11,026 nucleotides of DNA from Clostridia bacterium. GTDB taxonomy: Bacteria; Bacillota_E; SLMV01; PUMD01. Position numbers and translations under genes: made by a program. Below, in pieces: positions 1-6,415 of the stretch (position 1 is the stretch's first letter; every line of letters begins with the position of its first letter). The stretch is taken from positions 1 to 11,026 of the forward strand of contig SKXF01000415.1 of assembly GCA_007128555.1 (NCBI GenBank), given 5' to 3'. Below the pieces are notes generated by a model, which was not told where the DNA came from, ran no database searches, and was given only the letters and a program-made list of their open reading frames with translations.

Positions 1-1
1 A

Positions 2-490
2 AAAAGAGAGAGCATCGCTCATGTCGTCATGGCCAGCAGTACCGGCCAGACGGCGGTCGACTTCCTAAGGATGGGCTGTGATGCTGGAGACCTGGTGGTC
101 GTCACTTCGCAACATGGCTTCCGCGAACCGGGCGAACCGCGCATTCTGCGGGAAAACCGGACGAGGCTGGAGGAGTCAGGGGTGACGCTGGTGTTTGCCA
201 CCCACGTGCTCCCCGGAATCGATCGCGCGATCAACCGGCAGTACCAGGGCATTACGCCCACCCAGTTGATCAGCCAGGTACTCAAGATGTTCGGGGAGGG
301 CGTCAAGGTGTGCCTGGAGATGGCGGTCATGCCGCTGACGCCGGGACCATTCCGGTGGACCGGGATGCGATGTTCATTGCGGGCACTGTTCGCGGCGCCG
401 ATACCGCCCTGATCATGCGGCCTGCGCATTCGAACAGGTTCTTCCACATGGGGGTACCCCGCTTCATCTTACGCCCCGGGTCAAGACGGC
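2..490 (+). pseudogene. Frameshifted pyruvate-kinase alpha/beta-domain-like protein, 5' end cut by window
   Basis: The frame starting at base 2 reads KRESIAHVVMASSTGQTAVD and continues with VVVTSQHGFREPGE, FATHVLPGIDRAI and EGVKVCLEMAVM. I recognise this as the stand-alone relative of the C-terminal alpha/beta domain of pyruvate kinase (PK_C type), a family of about 180 residues with no proven enzymatic role that I know of. After the ATG at 329-331 the reading shifts: the next frame gives AADAGTIPVDRDAMFIAGT and GADTALIMRPAHSNRFF, which is the expected C-terminal half ending near RFILRPG. Restoring one G after 331 (atg-gcc-gct-gac) would rejoin the halves, so I infer a one-base deletion. No stop follows the natural end until about 576, another sign of decay. 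About 15-25 N-terminal residues lie outside the window. A sequencing or assembly error is the alternative, but the neighbouring gene is also broken. Confidence 0.7.
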
Positions 491-542
491 GAAGCCTCAG
501 CCCCTGTGATCGGCCGCAGGGAGGGCCGCCCAGGCCCCCCTT

Positions 543-1070
543 GATCCCACCCTCCTGCAGACGGATGTGTTGGTGATCGGCGGTGGCGTGGCCGGCATGG
601 TGGCAGCAACCGCGGCCGCACAGGAAGGTGCAGACGTGGTACTCGCCGACAGGGGGCTGATTGGCCGCGAGAGCGTCAGCGTGACGGCCAAACAGGCAGC
701 CGGCGTTGGGCCGTGGTCGCCTGCCGGCTATTCTGCCGGGCTCCACTCCGAGGACACGCTCAGGGCGGGCAGACACGTGCACCGGCCGGAGCTGGTGCGA
801 AGGCTGACCCGTGATGCGGCGGAGGCCTGGCTGTACATGGAGGACCTCGGTCTCGTCCTGGAGCGCGATGCAGCGCTCATTTTCTCATGGGCGGTATCGC
901 GATCAATGCAGAATGCTCCACCAGTATTCCCCGTCTGCTCGCTGCCGGAGAGTGCGCTGGGGGAGTGCAGGGAGCCAATCGACTGTCCAACAATGCTTTG
1001 CTGGTACGGTGGTATTTGGAAGACAGGCGGGAATCAGTGCAGCGAGGCTCGCCGGACGGCTTGATCGCCT
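543..1070 (+). pseudogene. Decayed FAD-binding fumarate reductase/succinate dehydrogenase-type flavoprotein
   Basis: The N-terminal piece (frame of the GTG at 567) reads LQTDVLVIGGGVAGMVAA, a Rossmann dinucleotide (FAD) motif, followed by ADRGLIGRESVSVTAKQAAG, GPWSPAGYS and SEDTLRAGRHVHRPELV. This is typical of the first 100 residues of FAD_binding_2 flavoproteins such as fumarate reductase or aspartate oxidase. At about 870 the reading jumps straight to another frame giving AHFLMGGIAIN and PRLLAAGECAGGVQGANRLS, the C-terminal FAD-binding signature, which normally lies some 200-300 residues further on. A second shift near 1000 leads to TVVFGRQAGISAARLAG in the third frame. The catalytic middle and the C-terminal helical domain are therefore missing or scrambled. 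It follows the broken PK-like gene on the same strand, so the two may once have formed an operon. A large deletion is hard to explain by sequencing error. The remnant cannot be a working enzyme; its original substrate is unknown. Confidence 0.8.
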
Positions 1071-1238
1071 GCCCCTCGGAAGCAGCGTATTCGGGGCCGG
1101 TGACCCTGGTCACCGCGGTCACCGCCAATCATACCGAGAGCAGGGAGACCGGTCAGGGGATCACACCCCGCACTTGTCGTTTCCCAGGCAACAGCGACTG
1201 CTGTAGATCGAGCTCACGCCACATGCTCTGATGTACTT

Positions 1239-1280
1239 CATACGGTAAAATCGGATATCATGTTGATGATCTATCGTATG
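1239..1280. promoter_or_regulatory. Spaced inverted repeat upstream of the membrane protein gene
   Basis: CATACGGTA (1239-1247) and TATCGTATG (1272-1280) form an inverted repeat matching at 8 of 9 positions. The centres are about 33 bases apart, roughly three helical turns. It sits 22 bases before the start codon at 1303, where a regulator of the membrane protein/permease pair could bind. I see no convincing -35/-10 pair here, so this is only a candidate operator and may be chance. Confidence 0.2.
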
Positions 1281-1302
1281 GGTATTAGGAGAGGATGAAA
1301 CA

Positions 1303-1767
1303 ATGAACTCGCGAACCCTGGGGACGGTGCTCATCGTCTCCGGTCTCGTCATCTTTGCCAGCATGGCCGGGATTATCACCGGGGACCGGTTCCTCATAAT
1401 GGTCGGGGTCGGGCTGATTGTATGCTATGCCCTGTACGGGTACCGTACAGGACTGCTTGTGGCTGGTACCTGTCTATCGGCAGTGGGGATCTTCACCGGT
1501 ACCTCAGCCTACTATGCCCCCTGGATGAGGGGACCACTGCTGTTTTTGCTTCTGGGCCTGGCCTTTTCCACTGTCTACCTGGTGGAGACGATCATAGGTA
1601 AGAACAGCCGCTGGGCCCTGTATCCGACGTTCGGTCTTCTGGGCGTCTTTGGCCTTCTGTTTTTGCTGCGATCGGACCATCCGGTGCTGAGTACGGTCTG
1701 GGGTTACTGGCCAGTCGCCTTGATAGGCCTGGGGCTATGGCTGATACTGGTTCCTGCTCGCCGATGA
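1303..1767 (+). CDS. Small six-helix integral membrane protein, unknown function
   Basis: This encodes 154 residues. The ATG at 1303 is preceded by AGGAGAGG (1287-1294) at a good 8-base spacing. The protein is almost entirely hydrophobic, with likely membrane segments at about residues 5-25, 29-47, 50-70, 77-98, 104-124 and 133-151. There is no large soluble domain, no signal peptide cleavage site and no cysteine-metal motif. The last helix (YWPVALIGLGLWLILVPARR) resembles the closing helix of LiaF/DUF5668-like membrane proteins, but the likeness is too short to name a family. The gene ends 43 bases before the permease gene, so cotranscription is likely. It could be an accessory or stress-sensing membrane protein; I do not recognise it with certainty and infer no reaction. 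Confidence 0.75.
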   Translation: MNSRTLGTVLIVSGLVIFASMAGIITGDRFLIMVGVGLIVCYALYGYRTGLLVAGTCLSAVGIFTGTSAYYAPWMRGPLLFLLLGLAFSTVYLVETIIGKNSRWALYPTFGLLGVFGLLFLLRSDHPVLSTVWGYWPVALIGLGLWLILVPARR

Positions 1768-1795
1768 GTGCCGCTGCCGGGACTGCGATTTGTGT

Positions 1796-1803
1796 GGAAG
1801 GGG
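1796..1803 (+). promoter_or_regulatory. Ribosome binding site setting the permease start at GTG 1811
   Basis: GGAAGGGG lies 7 bases before GTG 1811. An in-frame TTG at 1790 would extend the protein by seven residues but has no comparable box, so the GTG is preferred. Confidence 0.55.
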
Positions 1804-1810
1804 TGTCTGT

Positions 1811-3160
1811 GTGCCTGTAGCGGTGAGTCCGATTGCCACGCTCCTCGGGTTCCTTGGAATTATGGTGTTGTTGTTGATCCTGATAAGCAAGTTTAAGTGG
1901 CACGTGTTTCTTGCCTTGCTCTTTCCAATTCTGCTCTTTGCTCTCATACCGGGCGTCAACCTGGAAGCATTCATAGAAGCTTTTCATGCTGGGTTCGGGA
2001 GCACTCTTGGCAGCATAGGCGTGGTCATTGTTCTGGGTTCGGTGATGGCCGAGGCCATGAAACATACCGGAGCTGTTGAGCGGATCACGATGAGCATGAT
2101 CGGCGTCATAGGACGCAGAAGAATGCCCTTTGCCCTGACCCTCACCGGTTTCATTCTAGGTATTGCAATTTTTGGCGACGTGGCCTACGTGATCGTCAAT
2201 CCCCTGGTGCATTCCGCAGCCCTTGAGTTCGGAACCTCCATGGGGTTGATGGCTTCCGGGCTGGTGGGTGCGATGCAGTTGACCCATGCAGTGGTTCCGC
2301 CCACCCCAGGCCCCCTGGCCGCGGCTGCACTGATCGGGGCTGACATTGGTATGGTGATTTTGTACGGTGGGATTGCGAGTTTCGTTGGGGCCATTGCCTG
2401 CTGGTTGTGGGCGGTCTGGGTTGGTTCCCGGCTCGATGCGCCTCCATCCCGCGAGTTCGTCGGGCAGTCCTTTGTGGAACAGGGAAGGGAAGAAGAATTA
2501 CCGTCAACTCTTATCGCCTATTCGCCCATTGTTGTGCCGATTGTACTCATTGCCGGACAGAGTGTGGCGAACCTGATCTGGCCTGCGGGCAATGTGATCA
2601 CTGCCGTGCTCACATTCGTGGGTTGGCCGGTGGTCGCATTGAGCCTGGGCTTCTGGCTCGCGGCCAGGGGGGCCCGGGGGAAGCAGAAGGGTGAAGCCGT
2701 CTCCACGTGGGTGGAAAAGGCCCTCGGCACATCTGCGATCATTTTCGCCGTTACCGGACTTGGTGGATCTCTTAGTCACATTCTGAAGGGTACTCCGGCG
2801 GTAGACTACGTTGCCGAGATCGTTCTGAATGCGGGAGTTCCCACCATTGTTCTGCCCTTCTTGATCGGTGTGATCGTGAACATGATTACGGGTTCGTCTA
2901 CTGTTGGTGTGATCACTGCTGCGGCCTTGATGAGACCCATGCTCTTACCCCTGGGCCTGTCGCCAGAGGCGGCGGTGATTGCTGCTGCCACTGGGTCCAT
3001 CGTGATCAAGTATGTGAACAGCAGCTATTTCTGGGTCTGTACGTCTCTTTCCAAGATGGAGGTTGATCGCGCAGTGATTGCTTACGGGGGGGCCACCCTG
3101 GTGGGCGGAGTGGCAGCCTTTCTGGCGACCTGCGTGATGTGGGTGGTCGGCTTGATCTGA
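1811..3160 (+). CDS. GntP-family permease (gluconate/hydroxy-acid:H+ symporter)
   Basis: This encodes 449 residues from GTG 1811, the usual length for the GntP family. The protein is hydrophobic throughout, with about 12-14 membrane segments. Family signatures are visible: GSVMAEAMKHTGAVERIT near residue 77, FGDVAYVIVNPLVHSAA near 121, and the diagnostic HAVVPPTPGPLAAAA at about 159. The second half has the matching PFLIGVIVNMITGSSTVG and AAATGSIVIKYVNSSYFW. GntP proteins import gluconate or related hydroxy acids (glycerate, idonate, some dicarboxylates) with protons across the cytoplasmic membrane. The substrate cannot be read from the sequence. No sugar-acid kinase or dehydratase is adjacent; upstream lie only two broken metabolic genes and a small membrane protein, so the partner enzymes are lost or elsewhere. 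The gene looks intact. A convergent hairpin follows 85 bases downstream. Confidence 0.85.
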   Translation: MPVAVSPIATLLGFLGIMVLLLILISKFKWHVFLALLFPILLFALIPGVNLEAFIEAFHAGFGSTLGSIGVVIVLGSVMAEAMKHTGAVERITMSMIGVIGRRRMPFALTLTGFILGIAIFGDVAYVIVNPLVHSAALEFGTSMGLMASGLVGAMQLTHAVVPPTPGPLAAAALIGADIGMVILYGGIASFVGAIACWLWAVWVGSRLDAPPSREFVGQSFVEQGREEELPSTLIAYSPIVVPIVLIAGQSVANLIWPAGNVITAVLTFVGWPVVALSLGFWLAARGARGKQKGEAVSTWVEKALGTSAIIFAVTGLGGSLSHILKGTPAVDYVAEIVLNAGVPTIVLPFLIGVIVNMITGSSTVGVITAAALMRPMLLPLGLSPEAAVIAAATGSIVIKYVNSSYFWVCTSLSKMEVDRAVIAYGGATLVGGVAAFLATCVMWVVGLI

Positions 3161-3245
3161 CAGTAGGCGGCCTGCCCCTGCCCATAGAAGGTATTTCTCC
3201 ACAGCGCCATTGTTGCTGATGGGGCCGCGGCCCTCCGTGACCTGG

Positions 3246-3286
3246 GACAGGCACTCTGGTCTCATTGTAGTACTCAGGTGCCTGTC
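3246..3286. terminator. Convergent inverted repeat between the permease and LysM genes (possible bidirectional terminator)
   Basis: GACAGGCAC (3246-3254) pairs perfectly with GTGCCTGTC (3278-3286). Inside it, CTG (3256-3258) can pair with CAG (3275-3277) after a one-base bulge. The site lies between two convergent genes, where a shared terminator is expected. Neither side has a clear T-tract, so it is not a classical intrinsic terminator; it could instead stabilise transcript ends. Confidence 0.4.
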
Positions 3287-3305
3287 GATCAGGAATTTCG
3301 TCCTG

Positions 3306-4328
3306 CTATTCGTCGTCCGGCAGGCAGATGATCTGGCCTACTTCAAGCAGATCCGGGTCTGTCAAATGCGGGTTTGCCCCCAGAACATCCTCGAGCGTCA
3401 GGCGGTTACGGTTCGCGATCTGAAACAGTGTCTCGCCGGCCCTCACTTCATAGGGAGTAGTCCATGCCGGGCATTCTGGTTCGTGTCGCGCCTCGGTTCC
3501 GCGGGGGATGCATATGACCTGGCCAATGCGCAGGCGATCGGGATCGATCCCGGGGTTGGCTCTGAGTATGGCGTCGACGGTGATGTTGTAGTATCGGGCG
3601 AGGTGAAAGAGGGTGTCTCCGCGCTCGATGGTGTATTCGTAGGTGCCCTCGGGGCACACAGGGTGTGCGTTGTCTCCAGGGATGCATATGACCTGGCCAA
3701 TGCGGAGGCGGTCGGGGTCGATTCCTGGGTTGGCCCCTATGATGGCGTCGACGGTGATGTTGTAGCGCTGAGCTAGGTCAAAGAGGGTGTCTCCGCGCTC
3801 GATGGTGTATTCGTAGGTGCCCTCGGGGCACACAGGGTGTGCGTTGTCTGCAGGGATGCATATGACCTGGCCAATGCGGAGGTGATCGGGGTCGATTCCT
3901 GGGTTGGCCCCTATGATGGCTTCGACGGTGGTATCGCGTCGCTGAGCCAGGCTGAAGAGGGTGTCGCCGGAGGCGATGGTGTATGGTTTAGTATTGGGTG
4001 GGCAGTCAGGGTGGATGGTTTCTTCGACGACGCTCGCCTCTGGAACTGGACAGTCGTCGCCCTCGTCGCAATCGGCATCCACATCACAATCGGCTCTGCA
4101 TATGTCACCGGTGTCGAGGCAGGAGCATTCTTCATTGACCTCCGCACAGCGGCCCTCGGCCTCGGTGTCTTCGCTATCTTCTTCGCAGCTGCACTCGACT
4201 TCGGTACTCTCATTGGGCTCTGCACAGCTGCACTCGACCTCGGTACTCTCATTGGGCTCTGCGCAGTTGCCCTCGACCTCGGTATCTTCACAAGCCGATG
4301 ATTTACTCTGGTCCGTCGGTTCCTGCAC
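3306..4328 (-). CDS. Four-LysM protein with acidic, cysteine-rich repetitive N-terminus
   Basis: This encodes 340 residues from GTG at 4328 (minus strand), with the strong box AGGAGGTGA (4346-4338) upstream. Residues 1-100 carry 35 Asp/Glu and only 3 Lys/Arg, plus 13 cysteines; a 13-residue unit (CAEPNESTEVECS) is repeated exactly twice, with degenerate copies on each side. Four LysM domains follow at about 115-159, 173-217, 231-275 and 292-337. The first three lie on a 58-residue period, each shaped like YTIxxGDTLFxLA...ANPGIDPDxLRIGQVICIP. Each domain is preceded by Cys-Pro and contains Cys in VICIP, suggesting one disulfide or metal pair per repeat. LysM modules bind N-acetylglucosamine polymers such as peptidoglycan. 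There is no signal peptide or membrane helix, so the protein is cytosolic or, as with the LysM coat protein SafA, assembled on the forespore from the mother cell. A spore-coat or cortex-binding role is inferred. The gene is divergent from the ureohydrolase gene. Confidence 0.88.
   Translation of the reverse strand: MQEPTDQSKSSACEDTEVEGNCAEPNESTEVECSCAEPNESTEVECSCEEDSEDTEAEGRCAEVNEECSCLDTGDICRADCDVDADCDEGDDCPVPEASVVEETIHPDCPPNTKPYTIASGDTLFSLAQRRDTTVEAIIGANPGIDPDHLRIGQVICIPADNAHPVCPEGTYEYTIERGDTLFDLAQRYNITVDAIIGANPGIDPDRLRIGQVICIPGDNAHPVCPEGTYEYTIERGDTLFHLARYYNITVDAILRANPGIDPDRLRIGQVICIPRGTEARHEPECPAWTTPYEVRAGETLFQIANRNRLTLEDVLGANPHLTDPDLLEVGQIICLPDDE
3508..4004 (-). repeat. 174-bp tandem repeat encoding LysM domains 1-3
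   Basis: Copies begin at 3508, 3682 and 3856, exactly 174 bases (58 codons) apart, and share long near-identical runs such as ATGCATATGACCTGGCCAAT. The first two in coordinate order (LysM3 and LysM2) are the most alike; the third (LysM1) diverges towards its far end. The fourth LysM domain is much more divergent at DNA level. The pattern indicates recent internal duplication or gene conversion. Confidence 0.85.
4151..4290 (-). repeat. 39-bp tandem repeat in the Cys/acidic N-terminal region
   Basis: The unit beginning TGCACTCGAC at 4190 recurs at 4229 with only a few base changes. A divergent copy of the same 39-base length precedes it (4151-4189), and about 18 bases of a further copy follow from 4268. 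On the minus strand it encodes the 13-residue unit C-A-E-P-N-E-S-T-E-V-E-C-S. Phase and codons are kept, so array growth stays in frame. Confidence 0.8.
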
Positions 4329-4469
4329 GATGATACGTCACCTCCTGTGTGTATACTCGGTAACATGGTATTCGTTGCTTGTCGCAGGGGTTCGCTGCCA
4401 GGGCAAGGAGTCGAGGCTTCGAGTGGCGAAGAACTCATTGGGCAAGTACCGAAGTCCAGTCCTAGATCT

Positions 4470-4477
4470 GGAGGTGA
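4470..4477 (+). promoter_or_regulatory. Ribosome binding site setting the ureohydrolase start at ATG 4483
   Basis: GGAGGTGA lies 5 bases before ATG 4483. This matters because the reading frame stays open far upstream, antisense to the LysM gene, and a longest-ORF caller would misplace the start by over 500 bases. Confidence 0.8.
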
Positions 4478-4482
4478 CAACC

Positions 4483-5457
4483 ATGACTGAAGATCTGCAC
4501 GAACCGGCTCATCGTCGTCGCGGCGTCGTACCGGCCTTTGGAGGGATCAAGACCTTCATGAGGTTGCCTCATGCTGATGGTCTGGACGAACTGTGTGGGT
4601 GTGATTTTGCTGTCTTAGGTGTTCCCTTTGATACGGGTGTGACGTATCGAATCGGGACTCGTTTTGCGCCGTCGGCCATTCGCGAGATGTCGGCTGTCCT
4701 TCGCGGGTTCAACCCCGCTCTCGGAGTCTCACCGATGGAGCATCTGTACGGAGTGGATATTGGAGATACTCCCCTTGTGCCGGGGAACGCCGTTGAGAGT
4801 ATGCAGCTGATCGAGGAGACGGTGGACTCGGTGGTCGACGCTAATATTGTCCCTGTGTGCTTTGGCGGGGACCATTCGATTAGCCTACCGATCTTGAGGT
4901 CCCTTGCGAAAAGGCACGGTCCCCTTGCTATCATCCATTTCGACTCCCATTCTGATACCTGGGATTCAGTGTATGGTGATCGGTATAACCATGCAACGCC
5001 CTTCCGGCGGGCTGCGGAGGAGAACCTCATCCTTCCCGAATACTCGATTCAGCTGGGGATCAGGGGGTCGGTTCCAGGTCCAGAGGATCTTGCCAATGCT
5101 CGCCAGCTCGGTTTCACCGTCGTAGAGGCGGACCGCCTTCTTTCGATGGATGCGGAGGGAGTCGGTCGGCTGATCCGTGAGGTGGTAGGAGATAGACCTG
5201 TCTATCTGACATTTGACATTGATTTCTTGGATCCGGCTTACGCGCCGGGCACTGGGACACCTGAAGTGGGAGGACCCAGTTCTGCCCAGGCCCTCTCTTA
5301 CATCAGGAGACTGGACCTGACTCACGTAAGGGGCGTTGACCTCGTTGAGGTCCTGCCTGCCTACGATCCATCCCAGGTCACGTCTCTCGCAGCGGCATGC
5401 ATCATCTTCGAGATTCTCAGTGTGATGGCTCTCAGCAAAAGCGAACCCGACAGATGA
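4483..5457 (+). CDS. speB: Ureohydrolase of the agmatinase/guanidinobutyrase (arginase) family
   Basis: This encodes 324 residues, the normal length for agmatinases. The binuclear manganese site is complete: GGDHS with His131; HFDSHSDTWD with Asp154, His156 and Asp158; and TFDIDFLDPAYAPGTGTPE with Asp245 and Asp247. Family members hydrolyse a guanidino group to release urea: agmatine to putrescine, guanidinobutyrate to aminobutyrate, or arginine to ornithine. The stretch YNHATPFRRAAEENLI after the second motif, and VEVLPAYDPSQVTSLAAA near the end, are typical of the agmatinase/guanidinobutyrase branch rather than arginase, so the symbol speB is by family only. The usual partner speE is not adjacent. 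The gene is divergent from the LysM gene across a 154-base intergenic region and convergent with the fliL-like gene only 16 bases away. No frameshift or missing ligand is seen. Confidence 0.88.
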   Translation: MTEDLHEPAHRRRGVVPAFGGIKTFMRLPHADGLDELCGCDFAVLGVPFDTGVTYRIGTRFAPSAIREMSAVLRGFNPALGVSPMEHLYGVDIGDTPLVPGNAVESMQLIEETVDSVVDANIVPVCFGGDHSISLPILRSLAKRHGPLAIIHFDSHSDTWDSVYGDRYNHATPFRRAAEENLILPEYSIQLGIRGSVPGPEDLANARQLGFTVVEADRLLSMDAEGVGRLIREVVGDRPVYLTFDIDFLDPAYAPGTGTPEVGGPSSAQALSYIRRLDLTHVRGVDLVEVLPAYDPSQVTSLAAACIIFEILSVMALSKSEPDR

Positions 5458-5473
5458 GTACGGAGTCCGAGAT

Positions 5474-5929
5474 TCACTGGACCAGGAACTCGATGAAGTA
5501 AAGGTCGCTTATTTCCCCCGGGTAGAGGAGGAGCCCCAATCTCTGGATGATCGTGCTCCGGAGGTGCTCCATTCCAGCGTCGCCCATCACCGCCTCTGCG
5601 GTCATGGATCGAATGGCTGCCAGAATCTCGGTTTTCACTCTGCCTGGGTGGTCCAGTAGGTTCGTATAGGTAATCGTGTCGCTGCATGTCAACTTCATAT
5701 CGATCTGTATGAAGTGGGTCATGCCATTGGATGACGGTGCCAGGTCGGTGACGATCTCGCCCACGTGATAGATGGGCCCCGGTCGCGGTTCAGGTTTATG
5801 GGCTTCCTCATTCTCACTGGGCGCCTCGGCGAAGGCAAGCCCGAAGTACCATAGCAACGCAATCAGTACCATCAACAACGACGCTGCAAGCAAGGTTAAG
5901 CGCAGGTACTTGTTCATGTTGCGCAACAT
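5474..5929 (-). CDS. fliL: FliL-like flagellar basal-body-associated protein
   Basis: The start chosen at 5929 (MLRNMNKYLRL) gives 151 residues; ATG 5917 (147 residues) is equally possible, and neither has a strong ribosome binding site. A TTG further upstream (5989) would keep the frame open but adds an unlikely polar leader. One membrane helix spans about residues 10-33, followed by a charged Pro/Glu linker and then the FliL domain: YHVGEIVTDLA, a beta-rich stretch, VKTEILAAIRSMTAEAV and the characteristic C-terminus DLYFIEFLVQ. FliL is a single-pass inner-membrane protein with a periplasmic/extracytoplasmic stomatin-like domain that surrounds stator units and supports motor torque. It is usually embedded in a flagellar operon next to fliM, but here no flagellar gene is nearby. 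Divergence from the family is noticeable, so a FliL paralogue with another role is possible. A sigma-D-like promoter is proposed upstream. Confidence 0.75.
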   Translation of the reverse strand: MLRNMNKYLRLTLLAASLLMVLIALLWYFGLAFAEAPSENEEAHKPEPRPGPIYHVGEIVTDLAPSSNGMTHFIQIDMKLTCSDTITYTNLLDHPGRVKTEILAAIRSMTAEAVMGDAGMEHLRSTIIQRLGLLLYPGEISDLYFIEFLVQ

Positions 5930-6053
5930 TTCCGTGACAAACGTCCCATGGGTTGAGCAGCCCCTTTCAAAGGGGTGGATGGTGCGCAATGATGTCTCAT
6001 GTTCCTGTGTCTATAACTGCATACGAGCCCTTTGCATGTAGGTTCCTCTATCA

Positions 6054-6081
6054 CTATCGTCGATTGTCTGCTTGAAGTTTA
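6054..6081 (-). promoter_or_regulatory. Possible sigma-D (sigma-28) promoter for the fliL-like gene
   Basis: Read on the minus strand, TAAA (6081-6078), a 16-base spacer and GACGATAG (6061-6054) resemble the flagellar sigma-28 consensus TAAA-N15-GCCGATAA. The -10 matches at 6 of 8 positions and the -35 is perfect. It points at the fliL-like gene, with a leader of about 115-130 bases. The flagellar nature of the target gene supports it, but short motifs like this also occur by chance. Confidence 0.35.
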
Positions 6082-6239
6082 GTGGAACTTGTTTGAGCGC
6101 ATGTTGACGTGCACTGGCGCTGCCCAAGTTCTCCTAAATGACGTCATCTCGTGATCCCGTCATAAAGATGGGTTACGCATTATGGCACGTCGGAACGGGC
6201 AATCTGCGATCATCGGTTGCCGGGCCACAATGGATGTGG

Positions 6240-6268
6240 TTGCTCTGGGCGTTCTGATTTGGTATCAT
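6240..6268 (+). promoter_or_regulatory. Sigma-A-type promoter of tRNA-Arg
   Basis: TTGCTC (6240-6245) and TATCAT (6263-6268) are separated by the ideal 17 bases. The -10 box ends 9 bases before the mature tRNA 5' end, leaving a very short 5' leader. Confidence 0.65.
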
Positions 6269-6277
6269 TGCGATGAT

Positions 6278-6351
6278 GCGCCAGTAGCTCAGGCGGATAG
6301 AGCAAGGGATTCCTAATCCCTGTGCCGGGGGTTCGAGTCCTCCCTGGCGCA
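6278..6351 (+). tRNA. tRNA-Arg(CCT)
   Basis: The acceptor stem GCGCCAG pairs with CTGGCGC (6344-6350). The D arm is GCTC/GAGC, the anticodon stem AGGGA/TCCCT encloses the seven-base loop TTCCTAA with anticodon CCT, and the T arm carries GGTTCGAGTCC. The discriminator is A6351. The 3' CCA is not encoded. It reads AGG codons. It has its own promoter and terminator, so it forms a single-gene unit. Confidence 0.93.
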
Positions 6352-6352
6352 C

Positions 6353-6382
6353 AAGCCCGGATCGTCATCCGGGCTTTGCTAT
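6353..6382 (+). terminator. Intrinsic terminator after tRNA-Arg
   Basis: AAGCCCGGAT (6353-6362) and ATCCGGGCTT (6367-6376) form a perfect 10-pair stem with a 4-base loop, followed by a modest T-rich tail (TTTGCTATT). It begins two bases after the tRNA and separates it from tadA. Confidence 0.85.
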
Positions 6383-6415
6383 TGTCGCAATCTCACGGGG
6401 AAAGGCCCGGATATA

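Larger units (their letters stand above)
5930..6277. other. Gene-free stretch between the fliL-like gene and tRNA-Arg
   Basis: No convincing coding region is visible. It contains the leader of the fliL-like gene, a possible sigma-D promoter on the minus strand (6054-6081), a perfect 10-base palindrome ATGACGTCAT (6138-6147), and the promoter of tRNA-Arg (6240-6268). I see no riboswitch fold, repeat array or mobile-element end. Confidence 0.6.

Noticed and set aside
3210..3776. Open + strand frames opposite the LysM gene (also 3837-4301)
   Set aside because: Their repetitive translation simply mirrors the 174-base LysM repeats; no ribosome binding site or known domain is seen.
3508..4004. Evenly spaced repeats considered as a CRISPR array
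   Set aside because: The units are 174 bases, fully coding, with no spacer-like unique segments and no cas genes nearby.
3961..4482. Long + strand frame running antisense through the LysM gene and joining the ureohydrolase frame
   Set aside because: It is open because the opposite strand encodes a repetitive protein. A strong ribosome binding site at 4470-4477 sets the real start at 4483, and the upstream translation is low-complexity Ser/Leu sequence.
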